This document shows, in pieces, positions 1-5,948 of a stretch of DNA of 9,396 nt. Every line of letters starts with the position of its first letter. Positions within the stretch are counted from its first letter, which is position 1. This DNA is from JBOGEN01 sp050743265 (GTDB lineage: Bacteria > Actinomycetota > Actinomycetes > JBOGEN01): the NCBI GenBank assembly GCA_050743265.1, contig JBOGEN010000188.1:1-9396 (forward strand), read 5' to 3'. The notes below the pieces were generated by a model that worked only from the letters and a program-made list of their open reading frames with translations, ran no database searches and was not told where the DNA came from. Position numbers and translations under genes: made by a program.

Positions 1-551
1 CCGCGGAGCAGGCGCGCGCCCGTGCCGAGCAGATGGCCCGCGCCCGCCGGATCGCCGAGCAGCGCCGTAAGGAGGCGGCCCGCCGCCGCGCCGAACGCCT
101 CGCGAACGGCCAGCCCGTGCTGGGCCAGGGTGGATGCGAGGGGGGCGACGTCTCCGGGTACTCCAACGGCCAGATCCCGGAGTCAGCGCTGTGCCCGCTC
201 TGGGGCGCTGCGGGGCACCTGCTCACCGCTCCGGCCGCCCGCGGGTTCACCGCGATGAGCAAGGAGTACGCCGCCGACTTCGGCAGCCCCATCTGCGTCA
301 CCGACTCGTACCGCAGCTACGAGATGCAGGTCGAGCTGTACGAGGCCAAGCCGGACCTCGCCGCCGTGCCCGGCACGAGCAACCACGGGTGGGCCCGCGC
401 CGTCGACCTCTGCGGGGGCATCGAGAGCTTCGGCACCGTCGAGCACGCGTGGATGAAGAGCCACGCCCCGGCGTACGGCTGGTACCACCCGGACTGGGCC
501 CGCCAGGGCGGAGGCCGCGAGGAACCGTGGCACTGGGAGTACGGAGGCTGA
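1..551 (+). CDS. M15-family zinc D-alanyl-D-alanine carboxypeptidase (VanY-like), 5' truncated
   Basis: Peptidoglycan carboxypeptidase or L,D/D,D-peptidase domain protein that would trim stem peptides outside the membrane. The frame is open from base 3 to the TGA at 549-551, so the true start lies left of the window; the ATG at 33 is only the first internal Met. Counting that Met as residue 1, residues 1-25 form a highly charged Arg/Ala/Glu-rich helix, which also continues upstream. A short Gly/Cys linker follows, then the M15 core: a YRS motif (residues 93-95), the zinc-site motif SNHGWARAVDL (117-127, ligands H118 and D125) and a terminal EPWHWEY (164-170, with E164 and H167 in ExxH spacing). 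Four cysteines (35, 54, 88, 127) suggest two disulfides and hence an exported protein, but any signal peptide is outside the window. The domain ends at the C-terminus, as is usual for these proteins. The family call is secure; the exact substrate is not. Confidence 0.87.
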   Translation, partial: AEQARARAEQMARARRIAEQRRKEAARRRAERLANGQPVLGQGGCEGGDVSGYSNGQIPESALCPLWGAAGHLLTAPAARGFTAMSKEYAADFGSPICVTDSYRSYEMQVELYEAKPDLAAVPGTSNHGWARAVDLCGGIESFGTVEHAWMKSHAPAYGWYHPDWARQGGGREEPWHWEYGG

Positions 552-573
552 CGCGGCGCTACCGTGTCCGTTC

Positions 574-1014
574 GTGGAGGACCTCGACCGGCAGATCCTG
601 CGGCTGCTCACCCGGGACGGCCGGATGAGCTACACCGACCTCGGCCGCGCCACCGGGCTGTCCACCTCGGCCGCGCAGCAGCGGGTCCGGCGCCTCGAGC
701 AGCGCGGGCTCATCACCGGCTACGCGGCCGTGGTCGACCACGAGCCGCTGGGGCTGCCGCTTGCCGCGTTCGTCGCCGTCCGCCCGATCGACCCGAGCGC
801 CCCGGACGACACCCCGGAACGGCTTTCCCACCTGCCCCAGATCGAGGCGTGCCACTCGGTCGCCGGGGACATGAGCTACATCCTCAAGGTGCGTGTCGCC
901 ACCCCGGGGGACCTGGAGGGGCTGCTCGCCGAGATCCGCTCCGCGGCCGGTGTCAGCACGCAGACCACCGTCGTGCTCTCCACGCCGTACGAGGCACGTC
1001 CGCCGCAGGTCTAG
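574..1014 (+). CDS. Lrp/AsnC-family transcriptional regulator, LrpA-like
   Basis: Amino-acid-responsive DNA-binding regulator of 146 aa, the usual family length. Residues 3-53 form the AsnC-type helix-turn-helix (LDRQILRLL at 4-12, then TDLGRATGLSTSAAQQRVRRLE). Residues 62-140 form the ligand-binding RAM domain, with the typical block CHSVAGDMSYILKVRV (93-108) and the ending TTVVLSTPYEARP. From memory, the stretch PIDPSAPDDTPERL closely parallels M. tuberculosis LrpA (Rv3291c), which lies beside the lysine aminotransferase gene lat; this is a recollection, not a search. The start is GTG at 574, directly before the conserved LDRQIL. No Shine-Dalgarno sequence precedes it, only a TACCGT hexamer 8 nt upstream, so a leaderless mRNA is possible. 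It lies 22 nt after the peptidase gene and its stop is 3 nt from the stop of the convergent recombinase-like gene. The effector is unknown; lysine is plausible given the kam genes further right. Confidence 0.9.
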   Translation: MEDLDRQILRLLTRDGRMSYTDLGRATGLSTSAAQQRVRRLEQRGLITGYAAVVDHEPLGLPLAAFVAVRPIDPSAPDDTPERLSHLPQIEACHSVAGDMSYILKVRVATPGDLEGLLAEIRSAAGVSTQTTVVLSTPYEARPPQV

Positions 1015-1017
1015 CGT

Positions 1018-1935
1018 TCATCGACCTCGTTCGGTCGTGCGTTCGGCAGCCTCGGTGGCCGTCGCCGTTTCCGCCCTACGCAACGAGCCGAGCACCCGGG
1101 GGATCGGGTAGCCCTCGGTTCCGGTCAGCTCGCCGTTCAGCATGACCACTGCGCGGTCGTGCGCCCGCTGCATGCCCCGCGCCCGCAACGGCAGCCCCGC
1201 CGGACGCCGGACACCCGCGCCGTCGTGGTTGCCCGCGACGGACACGAACAGGGCTCGGGATCGGGGCACGAGCACGGTCAGCTCCCGGCGTACCTCGAGC
1301 CAGACGCGCAGCGCCGCGGCGGTCCGGGCCTGCAGCGGTGACGTCGTTGGCGGCTCCGACTCCCGCGCGCGGCGGGCCTGCGGCCTGGGCACCCACGTCA
1401 CGGTCCGCCGGTTCAGGTCGACGTCGTCGACGACCAACGCGGCGAGCTCGCCGACGCGCATCCCTGTGTCCGAGGCGAGCGCGGTCAGTGCCGCTGCGCG
1501 GACGAGGCCCGCAGGCGCGCTGGGGGAGGAGGCGCGGGTGAGGAGACGTCCGACGGCCGCGTCCACCGCGTAGGGGAGCGCGCGCTCCCGCGGGAGCTCC
1601 ACCGCGGGCAGCGGCAGCGGCGGCATTCGGGACTCGTTTGCGCCCGCGAGCAGGCGCAGGCACACCCGCCGTACGCGAGCCGAGGACGCGTTGCCGGGAC
1701 GGCCGGCACCCCCACGCCGCCGAAGGTGTCCCGCGTCCGCGAGGGCGAGGTACGCCTCCACGAACGGGGGAGAGAACCACGAGACGGCGGACGAGGGACG
1801 CGAGGCCGGGTCGACGTGCGCCACGGCCTCGGACATCTCGCCCGCTACCCACCGGAGCTGGCGCAGACGTGCCGGGCTCACCCGGTCCTCCTGCGCCGCG
1901 ACGGCTGTGGCCAGGGCCGGAGGAAGATCACTCAT
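1018..1935 (-). CDS. Tyrosine-recombinase/integrase-like protein, apparently lacking the catalytic Tyr
   Basis: A 305-aa protein with the outline of a phage-integrase-type recombinase. Residues 15-105 would be the SAM-like, DNA-binding N-terminal domain. The catalytic-domain box I is clear at 151-175 (ASDTGMRVGELAALVVDDVD, catalytic Arg at R160), followed by the beta-strand motif RRTVTWVPRP. The usual box II (HxLRH...LGH...Y) is badly eroded. PLRARGMQRAHDRAVVMLN (249-267) replaces HxLRHT, VLGSLRR (281-287) has Ser where LGH has His, and no Tyr occurs after Y276. The protein ends in an Ala/Thr/Glu/Arg tail. It is therefore probably inactive as a strand-transfer enzyme, or a divergent DNA-binding relative. 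The ATG at 1935 is preceded by AAGGA and by a well-spaced promoter-like pair. No att sites or other phage genes are nearby. The fold is fairly sure; the function is unknown. Confidence 0.72.
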   Translation of the reverse strand: MSDLPPALATAVAAQEDRVSPARLRQLRWVAGEMSEAVAHVDPASRPSSAVSWFSPPFVEAYLALADAGHLRRRGGAGRPGNASSARVRRVCLRLLAGANESRMPPLPLPAVELPRERALPYAVDAAVGRLLTRASSPSAPAGLVRAAALTALASDTGMRVGELAALVVDDVDLNRRTVTWVPRPQARRARESEPPTTSPLQARTAAALRVWLEVRRELTVLVPRSRALFVSVAGNHDGAGVRRPAGLPLRARGMQRAHDRAVVMLNGELTGTEGYPIPRVLGSLRRAETATATEAAERTTERGR

Positions 1936-1942
1936 GTCGTCC

Positions 1943-1971
1943 TTGATAACAGGCCCTTACCTCTTGCACAA
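1943..1971 (-). promoter_or_regulatory. Candidate promoter of the recombinase-like gene
   Basis: On the minus strand TTGTGC (1971-1966) and TATCAA (1948-1943) are separated by exactly 17 nt and resemble sigma-70-type -35 and -10 hexamers (4 of 6 matches for TATCAA). The -10 ends only 7 nt before the ATG, so the transcript would start at or next to the start codon and be leaderless. An AAGGA just before the ATG overlaps the -10 and offers the alternative reading of an SD-led start. Pattern only; no experimental support. Confidence 0.35.
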
Positions 1972-1992
1972 CAACCTGAACCCCACCAAAAT
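1964..1992 (+). promoter_or_regulatory. Candidate promoter of the sugar permease operon
   Basis: On the plus strand TTGCAC (1964-1969) and CAAAAT (1987-1992) are 17 nt apart, each matching 4 of 6 consensus positions. This lies in the most AT-rich part of the 1936-2104 intergenic region. The -35 shares the octamer TTGCACAA with the -35 of the opposing recombinase-gene promoter, so the two would compete for polymerase. A start near base 1999 would give a leader of about 105 nt that includes the hairpin at 2011-2060. Low certainty, because actinomycete promoters are often poorly conserved. Confidence 0.3.
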
Positions 1993-2010
1993 CCCCGCCC
2001 AGGCACAAAG

Positions 2011-2060
2011 GCCCCCCGACGGTCGCCGCTGGCGATACATGCTGCGCGGGTCCGGGGGGC
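2011..2060 (+). promoter_or_regulatory. Nested GC-rich hairpin in the permease leader
   Basis: GCCCCCCG (2011-2018) pairs perfectly with CGGGGGGC (2053-2060). Two further pairs, AC with GT (2019-2020, 2050-2051), form across a single bulged C at 2052. Inside it, TCGCC (2023-2027) and GGCGA (2031-2035) form a second stem with a 3-nt loop. The right arm is followed by AGTTCTTT, a weak T-rich run as in an imperfect intrinsic terminator. It sits between the candidate permease promoter and the ribosome binding site at 2093-2098, so a leader attenuator or mRNA-stability element is possible. It matches no riboswitch class I recognise. The pairing is seen directly; the role is inferred. Confidence 0.4.
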
Positions 2061-2092
2061 AGTTCTTTGGCTGGACCGGCCGGACGAGCACC

Positions 2093-2098
2093 AGGAGG
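2093..2098 (+). promoter_or_regulatory. Ribosome binding site fixing the SugA-like start
   Basis: A full AGGAGG lies 6 nt upstream of the GTG at 2105. Longer in-frame starts exist (for example ATG at 2039), but none has an SD sequence and the extra N-terminal residues would be translated from the hairpin region. This site decides the start. Confidence 0.85.
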
Positions 2099-2104
2099 CG
2101 AGCC

Positions 2105-3061
2105 GTGTCGACGTCGACGTCCGCCCTCGACGAGGGGGTTCCACCGCCACCGGACGGGCCGCCGAGGTCCGTTCGTCGCGACCGGGCCTCGCGGGGGGAC
2201 AGGCGGCTTGCGGTCTGGCTGATCGTGCCGACGGTCCTCGCACTGGGTCTCGTGGTCGGGTATCCGATCGTCCGCGCGCTCTACCGGTCGTTCTTCGACG
2301 ACCCGATCGGCGGAACGCCGGCGTTCGTCGGCTTCGAGAACTACACGGACGCGCTGTGGGGCGCGGACAGCGACGTGTTCTGGGAGTCGCTCCAGGTCAC
2401 GGTGTTCTTCACCGTGGTCAGCGTCGGGCTCGAGGTCCTGCTGGGCTTCTCGATGGCGCTCGTCATGCACCGGGCGCTGCGCGGCCGCGGGCTCATCCGG
2501 ACGAGCGTGCTGGTGCCGTGGGCGATCCCGACTGCCGTGACCGCGGTGATGTGGGGCTGGATCCTCGAGCCCAACGGGGTGCTCAACCACCTGATCGGAC
2601 AGGAGATCCTCTGGACCGGGAGCGAGTGGCCGGCCAAGTGGGCGATCATCTTCGCCGACGTGTGGAAGACCGCGCCGTTCGTCGCGTTGCTCCTCCTCGC
2701 CGGGTTGCAGATCATCCCTGACGAGCTGTACGAGGCGGCGAAGGTGGACGGCGCCAGCGCCTGGCGTCGGTTCGTGGAGATCACGCTGCCGATGGTCAAG
2801 CCCGCTCTCATGGTGGCGGTGCTGTTCCGCATGCTCGACGTGCTGCGTATCTACGACCTGCCGGCGATCCTCACGAACGGGGCCAACGACACGACGACCT
2901 TGTCGATCCTCGTCGTGGAGACCGCGATCGGAAACCTCGAGGCCGGGTACGGGTCCGCGTTGTCGACCCTCACGTTCCTGTTCATCTTCCTGTGCGCGTA
3001 CCTGTTCGTGAAGCTGCTCGGCACGAACGTCATCGCCACCCAGCAACGCGAGGTGAAGTGA
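2105..3061 (+). CDS. Sugar ABC transporter permease, MalF/SugA type
   Basis: Membrane subunit of a CUT1-type carbohydrate importer, 318 aa. A Pro/Arg-rich cytoplasmic N-terminus (1-34) precedes a first hydrophobic segment (35-55) and the phrase VGFENYTDALW, common in this family. Further transmembrane segments lie near 95-121, 132-152, 178-202, 231-248 and 284-305. The EAA loop that contacts the ATPase is clear: EAAKVDGASAWRRFVEITLP (210-229). From memory, the blocks LGFSMALVMHRALRGRGLIRT and FRMLDVLRIYD closely match M. tuberculosis SugA of the LpqY-SugABC trehalose importer; I have not run a search. The GTG start has a perfect AGGAGG 6 nt upstream. The stop TGA overlaps the next gene's ATG by one base, so the pair is translationally coupled. 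No solute-binding protein or ATPase gene is adjacent. Trehalose or another alpha-glucoside is a plausible substrate, but this is not proved. Confidence 0.9.
   Translation: MSTSTSALDEGVPPPPDGPPRSVRRDRASRGDRRLAVWLIVPTVLALGLVVGYPIVRALYRSFFDDPIGGTPAFVGFENYTDALWGADSDVFWESLQVTVFFTVVSVGLEVLLGFSMALVMHRALRGRGLIRTSVLVPWAIPTAVTAVMWGWILEPNGVLNHLIGQEILWTGSEWPAKWAIIFADVWKTAPFVALLLLAGLQIIPDELYEAAKVDGASAWRRFVEITLPMVKPALMVAVLFRMLDVLRIYDLPAILTNGANDTTTLSILVVETAIGNLEAGYGSALSTLTFLFIFLCAYLFVKLLGTNVIATQQREVK
3050..3056 (+). promoter_or_regulatory. Ribosome binding site fixing the SugB-like start
   Basis: GAGGTGA ends 4 nt before the ATG at 3061, inside the last codons of the upstream permease. This supports the ATG at 3061 over the earlier in-frame ATG at 2992. 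Confidence 0.75.
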
Positions 3062-3954
3062 TGACCACGACCACCCTCGATTCCGGCCAGACCAGTGAGG
3101 CCAAGCCCGTCGTACGCCGGCGGCCGCGGTTCACCTGGACGAACATCGGGCTCGTCGTCGGCGTGCTGTTCATCGCCGTGTACTGCCTGGCGCCCTTCTA
3201 CTGGATGGTCGTGTCGAGCCTCAAGGCGCCGGACGCCATCTTCAACAACGACCTGTGGCCGGCGCAGGTCTCGTTCGACAACTTCCGTGCGGTCTTCAGC
3301 GGGAAGAACAACTTCGGGTACGCCCTGCGCAACAGCGTGATCATCGCGACCACGTCCACGCTGCTGGGCATGACGATCGGCATTTTCACCGCGTACGCCC
3401 TGGCGCGGCTGCAGTTCCGGGGTAAGTTCCTCGTCCTCGGCGCGGTTCTCGCCACGGCGATGTTCCCGGGCGTGGCGATCGTGACCCCGCTGTTCCAGCT
3501 GTTCTCGGACCTCGGGTGGATCAACCAGTACCAGGCGATGATCCTGCCGAACATCAGCTTCACGCTGCCGCTGGCGATCTGGATCCTCACGAGTTTCTTC
3601 GCCGAGATGCCCTGGGAGCTCGAACAGGCGGCGAAGGTGGACGGCTGCACACCGGGGCAGGCGTTCCGGCACGTGATCCTGCCGCTCGCCGCGCCGGGCG
3701 TGTTCACCGCGGCGATCCTCGTGTTCATCTACGCGTGGAACGAGTACCTCATCGCCAGCCAGGTGTCGCAGACGCTCGCCTCGGAGCCGGTGACGGTGGC
3801 GATCGCCAAGTTCACCGGGGAGTCGCAGTTCCAGCAGCCGTTCGGCACCCAGATGGCGGCCGGCGTCGTGGTGACGATCCCGCTCGTCATCATGGTGCTG
3901 ATCTTCCAGCGCCGGATCGTCGCGGGGCTGACCGCGGGCGGCGTCAAGGGCTGA
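3061..3954 (+). CDS. Sugar ABC transporter permease, MalG/SugB type
   Basis: Second membrane subunit of the CUT1 importer, 297 aa, forming a heterodimer with the upstream SugA-like subunit. The N-terminal 25 residues are cytoplasmic. Hydrophobic segments lie near 29-50 (containing YCLAPFYWMVVSSLK, a MalG-type signature), 92-114, 124-146, 158-180, 210-232 and 266-284. The EAA loop is EQAAKVDGCTPGQAFRHVILP (188-208). The C-terminal GLTAGGVKG ending (289-297) is very typical of MalG/SugB-type permeases. The ATG overlaps the upstream stop by one base. The gene ends 16 nt before the stop of the convergent glycosidase gene, with no clear terminator between them. No ATPase gene follows, so the energising subunit must be encoded elsewhere, for example as a shared MsiK-type ATPase (inference). 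Confidence 0.92.
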   Translation: MTTTTLDSGQTSEAKPVVRRRPRFTWTNIGLVVGVLFIAVYCLAPFYWMVVSSLKAPDAIFNNDLWPAQVSFDNFRAVFSGKNNFGYALRNSVIIATTSTLLGMTIGIFTAYALARLQFRGKFLVLGAVLATAMFPGVAIVTPLFQLFSDLGWINQYQAMILPNISFTLPLAIWILTSFFAEMPWELEQAAKVDGCTPGQAFRHVILPLAAPGVFTAAILVFIYAWNEYLIASQVSQTLASEPVTVAIAKFTGESQFQQPFGTQMAAGVVVTIPLVIMVLIFQRRIVAGLTAGGVKG

Positions 3955-3970
3955 CGTTCGAGGGGCCGAG

Positions 3971-5905
3971 TCAGCCGGGGGGCGTCCCGGCCGCGCGCAG
4001 GCAGGTCACGAGCAGCAGCGGAGTGGCCGCCGCCCACGCCTGCGGGCTGCACGCGGTCGGGTAGCCCACCGGGACGCCGGTCTCGTCGCGGTCGAACCCG
4101 GCGAAGACCTCGGGCAGCCGGTGGTCGAGGTGCGTGGCGGCCTCGACCAGGCCGGTGGCCAACGCCCGCGCGGCGTCGTGGTGTCCGTAGCGCGCCAGCC
4201 CGGCCGCGGCGATGGCCGTGTCGTGCGGCCACACGCTGCCGCAGTGGTACTCGAGCGGGTGGTACGCGGTCTCGGCCGCGGCCAGCGTGCGCAGCCCCCA
4301 GCCGGAGAACATGTCGGGCCGCATCAGCCGGGCGGCCACGGCGTCGGCCTGCTCGTCCGGCAGGATGCCGCTCCACAGCAGGTGCCCGACATTGGACGCG
4401 AGCGCGTCGACAGGCTTCTTGTCGCCGTCCAGGGCGAGCGCGGGGTAGCCGAGGTCGGGCAGCCAGAAGTCACGGGCAAACCTCTCGCGCAGGGCGCTGG
4501 CACGCTCGTGCAGGGCTGCGGCGAACGCCTCGTCCGCCCAGACCTCACGGGCGAGCCGTGCGATGCGCACGTACGCGTCGTACGCGTAGCCCTGCGCCTC
4601 GGCGACCGCGATCGGCCCGCGGGCCAGCGTGCCGTCCCGGTGCACGACCGAGGTGGGGGAGTCCTTCCAGCAGTGGTTGGCCAGGCCGCGGTCGTTGTGT
4701 GCGGCGTAGGTGAGATAGCCGTCGCCGTCCGCGTCTCCGTGGTCGGTCATCCACGTCACCGCGGCCCGCGCGTGCTCCTCCAGCCGGCGGACGAGGGCGT
4801 CGTCCTCGGTGGCCCGGTGGTACGCGTCGAGGAGGCAGAGGAACAGCGGGGTGGCGTCGACAGTGCCGTAGTAGCGCCCGTACGGCAGGTCCTCGCAGGT
4901 GGGCAGCTCGCCGCCGCGGAGCTCGTGCAGGATCTTGCCGGGTTCCTCCTCGCGGGCGGGGTCGACGACCGTGCCCTGCAGCCCGGCGAGGCCGTCCAGG
5001 GTGTCGCGGGCGAGCGTCGGCAGGTACGGCAGGGCGAACCACGAGGTGAGCAGGCTGTCCCGGCCGAACAGCGTGCAGAACCAGGGCAGCCCGGCCGCGG
5101 GCACGTCCAGGTCGGGCCGTCCGGGCGGGTGAACGCGCAGGGCGGCGAGGTCGCGCAGGCTCTGGTCCCAGCACCGGGCGAGGCCCTCCCAGCCCTCCCA
5201 GCCGTCCGGTCGTCCGGCCACCCCGGCGCTGAACCGGGCAAGCTCGGTCGCCTCGCGGTCCCGTGCGGCCGCGCAGGACGTGACCGGCTCGGATGCGGTC
5301 GGCGCACCCGCGCGGGTTCCCACGGCCACCCGGGTGGTCCACCGCCCGCCGGGAGGCAGTCTCACGTCCCAGTGCAGACCGGTCGCGTCAGCCCGGGTGG
5401 GCTCGGTGGAGGTGACGGCGGTGGCGACGGCGAAACCCACACCGGAGGACTCGCGCCGGTAGGCGAGGTGGAGCCCGCCCGGGTCGGCCGTCCGGGTGAC
5501 CTGCCGGTGACGTGGGTCCGCGACGCCGCGGACCTCGAACAGGTCGGCGTAGTCGGTGTCGACCGCCAGGTTCAGGGAGACGGTGAGGGGCTCACGGTCG
5601 TGGCTGGTGAGCGTGAGCTCCTCGACGAGGCCGTCCGCGGCGACGTGCCGGTCTCGCCGCAGCGTGTACGCGGGGCCGTGGTGGCGCCGGGCGGGTGGGG
5701 CGAGCAGGAGGCGTGCCCAGGCGGAGCCCTGCTGGTCCGAGAGCGGCTGCGGCAGGGCACCGTCCAACGTCAGCACCCAGCGGGAGAGGTGGCGGGTGTC
5801 CTCGGCGTACAGGCCGTGGTCAGGGTGGGCGGCCGTGTCGACGTCGCCGCGCGCGTCGCCGACGCAGAAGACACGGCCGGACACGATCGTCTGCTGCTCA
5901 GGCAT
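3971..5905 (-). CDS. Glycogen-debranching-like glycoside hydrolase (GDE N-terminal domain plus (alpha/alpha)6 barrel)
   Basis: A 644-aa protein of the group annotated as glycogen debranching N-terminal domain-containing or amylo-alpha-1,6-glucosidase-like. Residues 6-200 form the beta-rich N-terminal domain, with the typical opening VFCVGDARGDVD (12-23) and GLYAEDTRHLSRW (31-43). Residues 240-640 form the (alpha/alpha)6-barrel domain with family blocks in order: LPWFCTLFGRDSLLTSW (273-289), GKILHELRGGE (323-333), YYGTVDATPLFL (345-356), NHCWKDSPTS (410-419), AEAQGYAYDAY (435-445), GSVWPHDTAIAAAGLARYG (556-574) and YPTACSPQAWAAA (615-627). No signal peptide is seen, so it is probably cytoplasmic. 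The start is ATG at 5905, fitted by the conserved N-terminus, though no strong SD precedes it. It lies 43 nt after kamA on the same strand and may be cotranscribed. It converges with the sugar permeases. The substrate is not known; storage or imported alpha-glucans are likely. Confidence 0.87.
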   Translation of the reverse strand: MPEQQTIVSGRVFCVGDARGDVDTAAHPDHGLYAEDTRHLSRWVLTLDGALPQPLSDQQGSAWARLLLAPPARRHHGPAYTLRRDRHVAADGLVEELTLTSHDREPLTVSLNLAVDTDYADLFEVRGVADPRHRQVTRTADPGGLHLAYRRESSGVGFAVATAVTSTEPTRADATGLHWDVRLPPGGRWTTRVAVGTRAGAPTASEPVTSCAAARDREATELARFSAGVAGRPDGWEGWEGLARCWDQSLRDLAALRVHPPGRPDLDVPAAGLPWFCTLFGRDSLLTSWFALPYLPTLARDTLDGLAGLQGTVVDPAREEEPGKILHELRGGELPTCEDLPYGRYYGTVDATPLFLCLLDAYHRATEDDALVRRLEEHARAAVTWMTDHGDADGDGYLTYAAHNDRGLANHCWKDSPTSVVHRDGTLARGPIAVAEAQGYAYDAYVRIARLAREVWADEAFAAALHERASALRERFARDFWLPDLGYPALALDGDKKPVDALASNVGHLLWSGILPDEQADAVAARLMRPDMFSGWGLRTLAAAETAYHPLEYHCGSVWPHDTAIAAAGLARYGHHDAARALATGLVEAATHLDHRLPEVFAGFDRDETGVPVGYPTACSPQAWAAATPLLLVTCLRAAGTPPG

Positions 5906-5948
5906 CGCAGCACGATCTCACGGCGTCGTCGGGCCGCGCTCGACGCGC

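Noticed and set aside
1018..1935. Integrated phage or genomic island marked by the integrase-like gene
   Set aside because: No att-like direct repeats, tRNA gene, phage structural genes or composition shift are visible, and the recombinase itself looks catalytically incomplete.
1691..2104. Long N-terminal extension of the SugA-like frame
   Set aside because: The frame stays open upstream, but it overlaps the recombinase-like gene and the hairpin region. The AGGAGG-GTG at 2105 gives a protein of normal length and N-terminus.
1928..3046. Minus-strand open frame of 372 codons opposite the SugA-like gene
   Set aside because: Arg/Glu/Asp/His-rich shadow of a membrane-protein gene with no hydrophobic or domain pattern of its own.
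2733..3645. A 20-bp identical direct repeat in the two permease genes (2733-2752 and 3626-3645)
   Set aside because: Both copies encode the AAKVDG part of the EAA loop, so shared ancestry and codon bias explain the identity; it is not a recombination site.
3955..3970. Possible terminator between the convergent permease and glycosidase genes
   Set aside because: The 16-nt gap contains no inverted repeat or T-run strong enough to call.
5906..5948. Possible promoter or terminator between kamA and the glycosidase
   Set aside because: GC-rich sequence with no convincing -35/-10 pair, SD sequence or stable hairpin followed by T residues.
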